In this document: positions 45,702 to 55,291 of the stretch, piece after piece
How positions within the stretch are numbered: position 1 is the first letter of the stretch
Layout: every line of letters starts with the position of its first letter
DNA from: Leeuwenhoekiella polynyae
Lineage (GTDB): Bacteria; Bacteroidota; Bacteroidia; Flavobacteriales; Flavobacteriaceae
Direction: 5' to 3'
Assembly (NCBI RefSeq): GCF_004104075.1
Contig: NZ_QOVK01000018.1
Location: 29,111 to 93,110 of the forward strand
Length of the DNA stretch: 64,000 nucleotides
Notes under the pieces: generated by a model
Seen by the model: only the letters and a program-made list of their open reading frames with translations
The model's database searches: none
What the model was told of the DNA's origin: nothing
Program-made: the position numbers and the translations under genes

Positions 45702-46781
45702 ATGAAAAATTACTACCTATTAATTTTATTTACTACTTCTATCTTGATACAAGGATGTTCAACAGATCAAGATAACACGCTATCTAATTCAGAAAATATA
45801 AAATATCTGGATGTAATCAAATCAAACACTCCTATTCCCATAGATACCTTTGATTTTGAAAGCTATATAGTTATAGAGGGAGACATAATGATACCTAAAG
45901 AGAAATTTTCAAAAAATCAGTCAAAACAATTTAGTTGGAAAAATGATTCATTAGTTTCTAAAGAAAATATAAAGAACATAACTATTTATGTTGACAATTC
46001 GATCCCATCATCGGGTGCAGATAATTGGAGAATTGCTGTTCAAGAAGCAGCTAATCTTTGGAATAGTTTAAAATATCAAGGAACATCATCTCAAATAGAT
46101 ATAACATACTCTAATAGTCCTAATTCTGATATTATCGTAAGATCTGATTATGGTCAGTTACAAAATGGTACCATAGCTATGGGATCAGTTCCATTTGGAT
46201 GTAACGTTGGTTCAACAATTATTTTAAACTTAGATTTTTATAACAATTATAATGTGCCTCATTCAAAAAAAGTTTATAATATGGTTCACGAAATAGGACA
46301 TAATATTGGTTTCGGTCATACAAACTCTCCAAATGCTTGGTATTTACAAAAAATTGTTGGTACACCTGATACAGATTCAAACTCTGTTATGAACGGAGGT
46401 ACAGCTTTAAATTCCTGGAATGATTTCTCTATTTATGACGAAAAAGCAACTCTTTGGCTTTATGATGATATCGCTATAAAATACCCTAAAGAAGGTGATG
46501 AACTAGTTTCTGGAAGTGGAGATTGGTCTACCTCTTGGATACCTCATTATTTTTGTCAAGAAGATTATGTTAATATAAAAGTCTATTTTGATCAATTTAG
46601 TTCTGGCAATGAAGTTTTAAGAATTAATGAAAATGTAAAGAATGATGGTATTTGGAACTATCCAAGCGGAAAATTTGGTGCTGGGAACAATGATAATGAT
46701 GGAGATTTTAGACTAAGAATATCTTCAATTGACAATCCAAATAATTTCTTTGAAGTAAATTTCAACATGTTTGTTGACTAA
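45702..46781 (+). CDS. Lipoprotein metalloprotease of the M57 'HEIGH' family
   Basis: 359 residues. Lipoprotein signal ILIQGCSTDQ with lipobox IQGC. The zinc motif HEIGHNIGFGH (His196, Glu197, His200, His206) is the metzincin-type HExxHxxGxxH of the dual-action HEIGH peptidases; the PFGCNVGSTI segment precedes it. A C-terminal domain (about 260-359) resembles a secreted-protease accessory domain. Base composition is clearly more AT-rich than the genes on either side, and codons are Asn/Ser/Ile-rich, pointing to transfer from outside. It lies at the truncation point of the peroxidase gene. Confidence 0.85.
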   Translation: MKNYYLLILFTTSILIQGCSTDQDNTLSNSENIKYLDVIKSNTPIPIDTFDFESYIVIEGDIMIPKEKFSKNQSKQFSWKNDSLVSKENIKNITIYVDNSIPSSGADNWRIAVQEAANLWNSLKYQGTSSQIDITYSNSPNSDIIVRSDYGQLQNGTIAMGSVPFGCNVGSTIILNLDFYNNYNVPHSKKVYNMVHEIGHNIGFGHTNSPNAWYLQKIVGTPDTDSNSVMNGGTALNSWNDFSIYDEKATLWLYDDIAIKYPKEGDELVSGSGDWSTSWIPHYFCQEDYVNIKVYFDQFSSGNEVLRINENVKNDGIWNYPSGKFGAGNNDNDGDFRLRISSIDNPNNFFEVNFNMFVD

Positions 46782-46826
46782 GAATCTTGATTTGAAATTA
46801 AATTTGTGACTTTATTTAAGTAGTCT

Positions 46827-46860
46827 AAAAAGAGGTTTGTCTAATAAATAAACCTCTTTT
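46827..46860. terminator. Bidirectional intrinsic terminator
   Basis: Stem AAAAGAGGTTT / AAACCTCTTTT (11 bases), loop of twelve, between the convergent M57 and Bcp genes. Confidence 0.88.
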
Positions 46861-46877
46861 TACTTTATATTAAAAAT

Positions 46878-47327
46878 CTAACCCCCGCTCAAAATCTGTG
46901 CAGCGTGATCTTTAGTTTTTACTTTTCCGATGACACGGGTTACCGTTCCATTCTCTACAATAAAGGTGGTGCGGTGAATCCCGTCGTATTCTTTCCCCAT
47001 AAATTTCTTAGGTCCCCATACCCCAAAAGCATTAATGACGGTTTTATCTTCATCTGCTAATAACGGAAATGGAAACTCATATTTAGTCTTAAAATTACTT
47101 TGGCGTTTTTCTGAATCTGCACTTACTCCCAACAGCTCGTAACCTGCAGCTTGTAGCTCTTTATAATGATCTCTCAGGTTACACGCTTCAGCTGTACAAC
47201 CCGGTGTAGAAGCCTTAGGATAAAAGAACACCACAACTTTTTTAGTTGCATAATCACTCCATCTTACTGCGTTACCGTCCTGATCTGTTGTTGTAAATTC
47301 TGGTACTTGATCTCCTTCTTTAAGCAT
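46878..47327 (-). CDS. bcp: Peroxiredoxin, Bcp/PrxQ type
   Basis: 149 residues from MLKEGDQV; an ATG two codons upstream is equally possible. The atypical two-Cys motif FYPKASTPGCTAEACNLRD has the peroxidatic Cys44 and resolving Cys49, as in BCP. It reduces H2O2 and alkyl peroxides with thioredoxin. Divergent from nth. Confidence 0.93.
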   Translation of the reverse strand: MLKEGDQVPEFTTTDQDGNAVRWSDYATKKVVVFFYPKASTPGCTAEACNLRDHYKELQAAGYELLGVSADSEKRQSNFKTKYEFPFPLLADEDKTVINAFGVWGPKKFMGKEYDGIHRTTFIVENGTVTRVIGKVKTKDHAAQILSGG

Positions 47328-47420
47328 GTTCATGTCGGTTTATTTTTATTATTCTTATTATTACTTTAATTATAGTGAAGCAATTGCTTCTTTTGCATTC
47401 AGACCCTAAAATTACAGATA

Positions 47421-48074
47421 ATGACTAAAGCCGATAAGGTAACCTTTGTTATAGATACGTTAAAGCGGTTGTATCCACAAATTCCCATCCCGTTAGATCA
47501 TAAAGATCCATATACATTGCTCATCGCTGTTTTGATGAGTGCGCAAAGTACCGATGTCAAGGTGAATCAAATCACACCATTATTATTTGAAGTTGCCGAC
47601 AACCCATATGATATGATAAAGCTTTCTGTGGAAGAAATACGGGAGATCATCAAACCGGTGGGCTTGTCGCCGATGAAAGCAAAAGGTATATACGGACTCT
47701 CCCATATTTTAATTGATAAGTATAACGGAAGGGTTCCTGAAAGTATTGAAGAACTGGAGCAGTTGCCGGCGGTAGGCCATAAAACAGCAAGTGTTGTGGT
47801 GGCACAGGCCTTTAATATACCGGCATTTCCGGTAGATACGCACATTCACCGGCTCATGTACCGCTGGAATTTAACCAACGGTAAAAACGTAGTTCAAACC
47901 GAAAAAGATGCCAAGCGGCTTTTTCCTAAAGATCTTTGGAACGAACTACACCTGCAAATCATTTGGTACGGACGGCAATACAGTCCGGCCCGCGGATGGG
48001 ACCTGAATAAAGATATCATCACCGCAACCATAGGACGTACAAGTGTTTTAAAGGAATATTATAAGAAGAAATAG
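47421..48074 (+). CDS. nth: Endonuclease III homologue lacking the iron-sulfur cluster
   Basis: 217 residues with the helix-hairpin-helix LPAVGHKTASVV (catalytic Lys121) and VDTHIHR (Asp139), both needed for glycosylase/AP-lyase action on oxidised pyrimidines. The C-terminal four-Cys loop that binds [4Fe-4S] in E. coli Nth is replaced by YSPARGWDLNKDIITATIGR, and the protein contains no cysteine anywhere. Assignment to the family is firm; loss of the cluster may be usual in Flavobacteriaceae. A gene remnant follows one base after the stop. Confidence 0.92.
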   Translation: MTKADKVTFVIDTLKRLYPQIPIPLDHKDPYTLLIAVLMSAQSTDVKVNQITPLLFEVADNPYDMIKLSVEEIREIIKPVGLSPMKAKGIYGLSHILIDKYNGRVPESIEELEQLPAVGHKTASVVVAQAFNIPAFPVDTHIHRLMYRWNLTNGKNVVQTEKDAKRLFPKDLWNELHLQIIWYGRQYSPARGWDLNKDIITATIGRTSVLKEYYKKK

Positions 48075-48075
48075 G

Positions 48076-48441
48076 GTGAAAACTATAAAAATTAATAGAG
48101 ACAGTGTAGCTGCAGGAGATGATATAAATTCCCATTTACAAGAGATCACAATTCAATCCAATTAGAAAATATCAGATATCATCAAACACATTATTCTTAA
48201 TAACTACCTCCCCTTAATAAGCGGTGGCAAAGCAACTTGGAGTGTAGCTATTGAAAATCCTATAGCTATTCTCACTCAAGAAACGAAATTCAAACCCAAA
48301 TTGATTTGCATGCCAGAATATCCATATTCGGGCGAAACCTATGAAGTAAATATTGAACAAATTCATTTTAACTATCACGCTCAAGAAGACCCTGAAAATG
48401 TATATAAAGTTTTAAGTCGTTTTAAATTGCCTCGGTCTTAA
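48076..48441 (+). pseudogene. Small gene with an in-frame amber codon
   Basis: From GTG at 48076, one base after nth, a single frame of 121 codons reads continuously (KTIKINRDSVAAGDDINSHL to KVLSRFKLPRS) except for a TAG at codon 30 (48163). No other indel is seen. Similar flavobacterial proteins of this length exist. Either a fresh nonsense mutation, a translational restart after the TAG, or low-level readthrough. Function unknown. Confidence 0.65.
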
Positions 48442-48469
48442 AAAATGATCTTAATAACCTTAAATCAAA

Positions 48470-48493
48470 AAGCCCCGCTGTTTAGCGGGGCTT
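48470..48493. terminator. Bidirectional intrinsic terminator
   Basis: Ten-base perfect stem AAGCCCCGCT / AGCGGGGCTT, loop GTTT, with flanking A- and T-runs between convergent genes. Confidence 0.9.
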
Positions 48494-48500
48494 TTCAGTT

Positions 48501-48647
48501 TTAATTGAGAAGGTTCTCAATCTTCCCAAATTTGGTATTCATAACACTTAAAGCCTTAGAATAATTTAAAATGCGGTTAACCGTCTCTTTAGAGGGTTGT
48601 AAATTTTTATCGTGATCACACGATTTCTTGGAGTAAATGTTTTCCAT
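48501..48647 (-). CDS. Short conserved flavobacterial protein downstream of a sigma factor
   Basis: 48 residues from MENIYSKKSCDHDKNLQ. Related short proteins sit after this ECF sigma factor in other Flavobacteria. The Cys-Asp-His triplet and the NRILNYSKALSV helix are its main features. The longer upstream start would add a Cys-rich leader that seems unlikely. Function unknown; the location suggests a link to the sigma factor. Confidence 0.7.
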   Translation of the reverse strand: MENIYSKKSCDHDKNLQPSKETVNRILNYSKALSVMNTKFGKIENLLN

Positions 48648-48705
48648 CAAATGACGTTTGGTTAATAGTTTACCTATAACGCACACTTTTTAGATTTAGT
48701 TTATC

Positions 48706-49290
48706 TCAATTTGTTAAAATTATATTGTTTTTTTCAATCACCTTTCTCAGGTTGATCAGCGCATAACGCATACGCCCCAATGCCGTGTTGATGCTTACAT
48801 CGGTACGCTCTGCAATTTCTTTAAAACTCATATCTTTATAGATACGCATCAACAGAACATCGCGTTGATCCTCAGGCAATTCCTCAATGAGTTTACGCAC
48901 ATCTTCTTCTACCTGATCTTTAATAATACGCTTTTCAGCATTTAGATCAGGATCTCCCAAAACAGAAAAAATATTGAAATCGCCGGTATTATCAAACTTC
49001 GGCATGCGCTTGTTCTTTCTAAAATAATCAATCACCAGGTTGTGCGCGATACGCATCACCCAGGGTAAAAACTTGCCCTCTTCATTATATCCGCCGCGTT
49101 TTAACGTGCGAATTACTTTGATAAAGGTATCCTGAAAAATGTCTTCAGTTACATCCCGGTCGTAAACCTTAGAATAAATAAAACTATATATGCGTTGTTG
49201 ATGTCTCGATATTAAAACAGAAAGTGCCGCTTCATCGCCCTGTATGTAGTTGCTGACCAGGACTGCGTCAGTTATTAACATATCTTCCAT
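48706..49290 (-). CDS. ECF RNA polymerase sigma factor
   Basis: 194 residues with region 2 (IYSFIYSKVYDRDVTEDIFQDTF, including the DVTEDIFQDTF core; then FLPWVMRIAHNLVIDYFRK) and region 4 (ELPEDQRDVLLMRIYKDMSF, SINTALGRMRYAL). It is of the RpoE type common in Bacteroidota. No anti-sigma gene is beside it, unlike the sigma gene at 3.2 kb; the small protein just downstream may take part. Confidence 0.93.
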   Translation of the reverse strand: MEDMLITDAVLVSNYIQGDEAALSVLISRHQQRIYSFIYSKVYDRDVTEDIFQDTFIKVIRTLKRGGYNEEGKFLPWVMRIAHNLVIDYFRKNKRMPKFDNTGDFNIFSVLGDPDLNAEKRIIKDQVEEDVRKLIEELPEDQRDVLLMRIYKDMSFKEIAERTDVSINTALGRMRYALINLRKVIEKNNIILTN

Positions 49291-49469
49291 AAAATTACTT
49301 TTGTAGGTTAAAGTTGATCCTGTAAGGACCGGTCAAAATTTTAAAAAGTAATTTTCAGATATAGGCGTTTCGCTTATTTGTTAATAGTGAATCAAATATA
49401 ACAACTTTCATTCCAAATAAACAACACCCGTTCTACAATTTTAACATTAACAGGACGTTGGGCAAATCT

Positions 49470-49502
49470 TTGATGGGTTATCCATACTATAAATTATCTT
49501 TG
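49470..49502 (+). promoter_or_regulatory. Promoter of uvrA
   Basis: TTG (49470-49472), a 22-base spacer, and TATCTTTG (49495-49502) match the Bacteroidota TTG-N17-23-TAnnTTTG consensus. Expected start of RNA is near 49508, giving a leader of about 14 bases before the uvrA ATG. Confidence 0.6.
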
Positions 49503-49521
49503 CATACCTATACTTATTGCT

Positions 49522-52305
49522 ATGATCATTGACGTTTCTAAAGCGGACCCTAAACAGAATATCATCATTAAAGGGGCTAAGCTTCACAACTTAAAAAATA
49601 TAAATACCATAATCCCCCGCAATAAACTGGTAGTAATTACCGGTTTATCGGGTTCAGGTAAATCTAGCCTTGCCTTTGATACGCTTTATGCCGAAGGACA
49701 ACGCCGCTATGTGGAGAGTTTGTCTTCGTATGCCCGCCAGTTTTTAGGGCGTTTAAACAAACCCAAAGTTGACTATATAAAAGGAATTGCACCTGCTATC
49801 GCTATTGAGCAAAAGGTTAACAGTACCAACCCGCGTTCGACCGTGGGAACTTCTACTGAGATTTATGATTACCTCAAATTACTTTTTGCACGTATCGGAA
49901 AAACCTACTCTCCTGTTTCTGGAGACGAAGTCAAAAAAGATACAGTCACGGATGTTGTTGAATATGTACGTGCTTTTGAAGAGCGCAGTAAATTATTGCT
50001 GCTGGCTCCATTTATTGTTGAAGAAGGGCGAAAGATTGAAGAAAAGCTCAATATCCTCCAGCAACAAGGGTATGCACGTATTAAAGTGAATGACGCAGTG
50101 GTGCGTATTGAAGAATCCGGAAGCATCCAAAAAACAGATAAACTCTTTTTGGTTGTTGACCGAATCATTAAAAAAGAGGATGAAGACTTTTACAACCGGC
50201 TGGCTGATGCCGTACAAACGGCATTTTTTGAAGGCAAAGGCGAAGCTTTTGTAGAGGACCTTGCTACGCATAAACAACGGCATTTTAGCAACAGTTTTGA
50301 GTTAGACGGGATGAGTTTTCTCGAGCCTAATGTACACTTATTCAGTTTTAACAATCCGTATGGGGCTTGTCCTACTTGTGAGGGTTATGGTGATGTTATA
50401 GGTATCGATGAAGATCTGGTAATTCCTAATACAGCACTTTCAGTTTATGAAAATGCGATTTTTCCATGGCGTGGGGATAGTATGAGTTATTATAGAGACC
50501 AACTCGTGAATAACGCGTATAAATTTGATTTCCCGATACATAAACCGTATTTCGAACTTTCTGATGATCAAAAAGATTTGATCTGGAACGGAAACAACCA
50601 CTTTGAAGGCTTACATTCATTCTTCGAATTTTTAGAATCTAAAGCTTATAAGATTCAAAATCGGGTAATGCTTTCGCGCTATCGCGGAAAAACCCGTTGT
50701 AAAACCTGTGGGGGCAAACGCCTGCGAAAAGAAGCCAATTACGTCAAAGTGGGTGGTGCTACGATCACAGATCTGGTAGGCTTACCACTTAACAAAGTGG
50801 CTGATTTCTTCAAACAGTTAGAGCTGAGCGAACACGATACCAAAATCGCAAAACGCCTGTTGACCGAGATTGAAAGCAGATTAGAATTTCTTTCAAAAGT
50901 GGGGTTGAATTACCTCACGTTAAACCGAAAATCCAACACCCTTTCCGGGGGAGAATCGCAGCGTATCAATCTGGCAACTTCTTTGGGAAGTAGTTTGGTA
51001 GGATCTATGTATATCTTAGACGAACCCAGTATTGGCTTACATCCCAAAGATACCGAGCGTTTGATTGAGGTTTTAAAAAACCTGCGCGATCTGGGGAATA
51101 CGGTGATCGTGGTAGAACACGATGAAGACATTATGAAAGCTGCCGATGAGATCATCGATATCGGTCCGGAAGCCGGAACCTTTGGAGGTGATGTGGTCGC
51201 AGTAGGCGCGTACGATGAGATCCTTAAAAGTGATTCACTTACTGCGAAATACCTCAACGGAGAGATGGAGATCAAAGTCCCCGAAACCCGCCGGACTTCT
51301 AAGTATTATGTAGATATCATCGGGGCGCGGGAGAATAATCTGAAAAATATAAATGTTCGTTTTCCATTAGGTGTTTTTGTTGCGGTGACCGGAGTTTCCG
51401 GAAGCGGTAAAAGTACACTGGTAAAAAAACTCTTATACCCTGCTATGCTTAAAGAAACGGGCGGGTACGGAGAGAAAGTGGGGCAAATGACCGGTATCGA
51501 AGGCAATTACGACAACATCAACCATATAGAGTTTGTAGATCAGAATCCTATAGGGCGTTCTTCGCGCTCTAACCCGGTAACATATATAAAAGCCTATGAC
51601 GATATCCGATCTTTATATGCAGGTCAAAAACTGAGTAAAATCCGTAATTTTCAGACCAAGCATTTCTCGTTTAACGTAGATGGTGGACGTTGTGAGAACT
51701 GTAAAGGCGAAGGCGAAGTAACAATCGAAATGCAGTTTATGGCCGATGTACATTTAGAGTGTGAAGTCTGTAAAGGAAAGCGCTTTAAAAAAGAAGTACT
51801 CGAAGTCACTTTTGAAGGCAAGAATATAGACGACATACTTAACCTGACCATTGATGATGCGATTGCATTCTTTAAAGAGCATAAACAAGATAAAATAACG
51901 CGCAAGCTCAAACCACTTCAAGATGTTGGTCTGGGCTATGTAACGCTGGGACAAAGCTCCTCTACCCTTTCGGGCGGGGAAGCACAGCGTATCAAACTGG
52001 CCTCATTTTTAGTAAAAGGTACCACCAAAGAAAAAAACCTCTTCATCTTTGACGAACCAACAACCGGTTTACATTTTCACGATATTCAGAAATTGCTTAC
52101 TTCGTTTCAGGCATTGATCAAAAAAGGACATGCTATATTGGTAGTAGAACACAATCTGGATCTGATCAAATGTGCAGACCACGTGATCGATCTGGGACTT
52201 GAAGGCGGCGAGAACGGCGGCCATCTAATTGCTTCCGGTACACCTGAGGAAGTTGCTAAAAACAAAAAGTCGTTTACTGCCCAGTATTTAAAGGAGAAGC
52301 TTTAA
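49522..52305 (+). CDS. uvrA: Excinuclease ABC subunit A
   Basis: 927 residues, typical length. Two ABC ATPase modules: Walker A GLSGSGKSS (41-49) and GVSGSGKST (about 623-631), signatures LSGGESQR and LSGGEAQR. Zinc sites are shown by CPTC, CKTCGG and the pair CENCKG / CEVCKG. Damage-binding subunit that loads UvrB in nucleotide-excision repair. The uvrB and uvrC genes are not in the window. The large repeat array begins about 280 bases after the stop. Confidence 0.97.
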   Translation: MIIDVSKADPKQNIIIKGAKLHNLKNINTIIPRNKLVVITGLSGSGKSSLAFDTLYAEGQRRYVESLSSYARQFLGRLNKPKVDYIKGIAPAIAIEQKVNSTNPRSTVGTSTEIYDYLKLLFARIGKTYSPVSGDEVKKDTVTDVVEYVRAFEERSKLLLLAPFIVEEGRKIEEKLNILQQQGYARIKVNDAVVRIEESGSIQKTDKLFLVVDRIIKKEDEDFYNRLADAVQTAFFEGKGEAFVEDLATHKQRHFSNSFELDGMSFLEPNVHLFSFNNPYGACPTCEGYGDVIGIDEDLVIPNTALSVYENAIFPWRGDSMSYYRDQLVNNAYKFDFPIHKPYFELSDDQKDLIWNGNNHFEGLHSFFEFLESKAYKIQNRVMLSRYRGKTRCKTCGGKRLRKEANYVKVGGATITDLVGLPLNKVADFFKQLELSEHDTKIAKRLLTEIESRLEFLSKVGLNYLTLNRKSNTLSGGESQRINLATSLGSSLVGSMYILDEPSIGLHPKDTERLIEVLKNLRDLGNTVIVVEHDEDIMKAADEIIDIGPEAGTFGGDVVAVGAYDEILKSDSLTAKYLNGEMEIKVPETRRTSKYYVDIIGARENNLKNINVRFPLGVFVAVTGVSGSGKSTLVKKLLYPAMLKETGGYGEKVGQMTGIEGNYDNINHIEFVDQNPIGRSSRSNPVTYIKAYDDIRSLYAGQKLSKIRNFQTKHFSFNVDGGRCENCKGEGEVTIEMQFMADVHLECEVCKGKRFKKEVLEVTFEGKNIDDILNLTIDDAIAFFKEHKQDKITRKLKPLQDVGLGYVTLGQSSSTLSGGEAQRIKLASFLVKGTTKEKNLFIFDEPTTGLHFHDIQKLLTSFQALIKKGHAILVVEHNLDLIKCADHVIDLGLEGGENGGHLIASGTPEEVAKNKKSFTAQYLKEKL

Positions 52306-52403
52306 TTATTATTTGTTATTCATTATTTAAAAGCGGTAACCTTTGATTGCTGAGTATTGCGATGCCAGGAGCAGTGAACCCAAGTAACCTTCGTCTTTCT
52401 CCT

Positions 52404-52419
52404 TCCCGACGCTTCGGGA
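52404..52419. repeat. Small palindrome TCCCGA-CGCT-TCGGGA
   Basis: Perfect six-base stem in a stretch that also contains CTCC..GGAG flanks. Similar TCCC...GGGA mini-palindromes occur at 39300 and 21571, each inside another repeat. Confidence 0.6.
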
Positions 52420-52582
52420 GAGAAGGGAGCTTTAGTATAAGTTTAAAAAAAGGTTTATTAAAACTCCAGTACCGGACTACTAGGAGGTTCTCGTCAAATT
52501 TGCAGGGAGCGCAGCGTAGCAGGCGGTTCTGTCTGAGGCCAGCGGCCGAGTTAAGCGCATACAGCGCAGCGAGCAATAAATT

Positions 52583-55047
52583 TAGAGAAGCTATTCATGT
52601 ATACTATTGTCAGCTCCACATCGCTATCGCTCCGCTGCTTCGTAACTTCCTATGTTTATTCCGAACCAAGAGCTATTAATTCGCTTCCCCCCTTCCGGTT
52701 GGTTAAAGCCTCATGCTGAACATGTTTTGGATCTCACGAGAAATGCTGTAAGGAATCAAGCTCCCTTCTCTATGGGAGAAGGGTTGGGGATGAGGATTTT
52801 GGTTCGTTTCGGGACAATGCAAAAAAGAAAAAAGCTATTCATGTATACTATTGTCAGCTCCACATCGCTATCGCTCCGCTGCTTCGTAACTTCCTATGCG
52901 TATTCCGAATCAAGAGCTATTAATTCGCTTACCCCCTTCCGGTTGGTTAAAGCCTCATGCTGAACGTATTTTGGATCTCACGAGGGATGCTGTCAGGAAT
53001 CAAACTCCCTTCTCTATGGGAGAAGGCTTGGGGATGAGGATTTTGGTTCTTTTTGGGACAATGCAAAAAAGAAAAAAGCTTATTGAATCCTAAAAAAGCT
53101 ATTCATCTATGCTATTGCCAGCTCCACATCGCTATCGCTCCGCTGCTTCGTAACTTCCTATACGTATTCCGAACCAAGAGCTATTAATTCGCTTCCCTCC
53201 TTCAGGTTGGTTAAAGCCTCATACTGAACGGGTTTTGGATCTCACGAGGGATGCTGTCAGGAATCAAACTCCCTTCTCTATGGAAGAAGGGTTGGGGATG
53301 AGGATTTTGGTTCGTTTCGGGACAATGCAAAAAAGAAAAAAGCTATTCATGTATGCTATTGCCAGATCCACATCGCTATCGCTCCGCTGCTTCGTAACTT
53401 CCTATACGTATTCCGAACCAAGAGCTATTAATTTGCTTACCCCCTTCCGGTTGGTTAAAGCCTCATACTGAACGGGTTTTGGATCTCACGAGAAATGCTG
53501 TCAGGATTCAAACTCCCTTCTCTATGGGAGAAGGGTTAGGGATGAGGATTTTGGTTCGTTTTGGGGCGATGCAAAAAAGAAAAAAGCTATTCATGTATGC
53601 TATTGCCAGCTCCACATCGCTATCGCTCCGCTGCTTCGTAAATTCCTATGTTTATTCCGAACCAAGAGCTATTAATTCGCTTACCCCCTTCCGGTTGATT
53701 AAAGCCTCATACTGAACGTGTTTTGGATCTCACGAGAAATGCTGTAAGGAATCAAACTCCCTTCTCTATGGGAGAAGGGTTGGGGATGAGGATTTTGGTT
53801 CGTTTTGGGGCAATGCAAAAAAGAAAAAAGCTTATTGAATCCTAAAAAAGCTATTCATCTATGCTATTGTCCGTTCCACATCGCTATCGCTCCGCTGCTT
53901 CGTAACTTCCTATGCATATTCCGAACCAAGAGCTATTAATTCGCTTACCCCCTTCCGGTTGATTAAAGCCTCATACTGAACGGGTTTTGGATCTCACGAG
54001 GGATGCTGTAAGGAATCAAACTCCCTTCTCTATGGGAGAAGGGTTGGGGATGAGGATTTTGGTTCGTTTTGGGGCAATGCAAAAAAGAAAAAAGCTATTC
54101 ATGTATGTTTTTGTCCGTTCCACGTCGCTATCGCTCCGCTGCTTCGTAAATTCCTATGTTTATTCCGAATCAAGAGCTATTAATTCGCTTACCCCCTTCC
54201 CGTTGGTTAAAGCCTCATACTGAACGGGTTTTGGATCTCACGAGGGATGCTGTCAGGAATCAAACTCCCTTCTCTATGGGAGAAGGGTTGGGGATGAGGA
54301 TTTTGGTTCGTTTTGGGACAATGCAAAAAAGAAAAAAGCTTATTGAATCCTAAAAAAGCTATTCATGTATACTATTGCCAGCTCCACATCGCTATCGCTC
54401 CGCTGCTTCGTAACTTCCTATACGTATTCCGAACCAAGAGCTATTAATTCGCTTACTCCCTTCCGGTTGGTTAAAGCCTCATGCTGAACGTGTTTTGGAT
54501 CTCACGAGAAATGCTGTAAGGAATCAAACTCCCTTCTCTATGGGAGAAGGGCTGGGGATGAGGATTTTGGTTCGTTTTGGGGCGATGCAAAAAAGAAAAA
54601 AGCTTATTGAATCCTAAAAAAGCTATTCATGTATGCTATTGCCAGTTCCACGTCGCTATCGCTCCGCTCCTTCGTAACTTCCTATGTTTATTCCGAATCA
54701 AGAGCTATTAATTCGCTTACACCCTTCCGGTTGGTTAAAGCCTCATACTGAATGTGTTTTGGATCTCACGAGAAATGCTGTAAGGAATCAAACTCCCTTC
54801 TCTATGGGAGAAGGGTTGGGGATGAGGATTTTGGTTCGTTTTGGGGCAATGCAAAAAAGAAAAAAGCTTATTGAATCCTAAAAAAGCTATTAATTTGCTT
54901 ACCCCCCTTCCGGTTGATTAAAGCCTCATACTGAACGGGTTTTGGATCTCACGAGGGATGCTGTAAGGAATCAAACTCCCTTCTCTATGGGAGAAGGGTT
55001 GGGGATGAGGATTTTGGTTCGTTTTGGGGCAATGCAAAAAAGAAAGA
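52583..55047. repeat. Large tandem repeat array, about ten units of 244 or 264 bp
   Basis: The landmark CTATTCAT lies at 52591, 52835, 53099, 53343, 53587, 53851, 54095, 54359 and 54623; the tenth unit starts at 54887 and lacks about 90 bases. Unit length is 244 or 264; the difference is a 20-base piece CTTATTGAATCCTAAAAAAG. Every unit carries the stem CCCTTCTC / GAGAAGGG, GCTATCGCTCCGCTGCTTCG, and CTCACGAG. Open frames in the array change frame between units and are not genes. It lies between uvrA and a small secreted protein. Confidence 0.95.
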
Positions 55048-55291
55048 GAAAGAGTTTGTTTTAATATTCTAAAGACGAAAATCTTCGGGGTTGTTACAAC
55101 TCAAAAAAAAAAAAAAACTCTGCAATCACCTAAACTAATAAACCCTTAAAAACCAACACAATAAACCCTAATCCCCCCTTACGAATAAGCAAATAAAACA
55201 GCAAAATTCATTTTTGGCACGCGGTTTGAATTGTATTAAGCGTAATCAGATTAGAACAGCGATTAAGTCCTGATCTATAAACCTTAAGAAC

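Noticed and set aside
4222..48165. Possible amber recoding, because three broken genes (TAG at 4222, 17430, 48163) carry in-frame TAG
   Set aside because: TAG is used as normal stop by intact genes such as the 84-residue protein and the siderophore receptor, and two of the three cases also have frameshifts; ordinary decay explains them.
52583..55047. Overlapping open frames (such as those reading MDLTRDAVRNQTPFSMGEG) in the tandem array
   Set aside because: They change frame between units, end at different places, and are a by-product of the repeat; no unit keeps a start, ribosome site or family motif.
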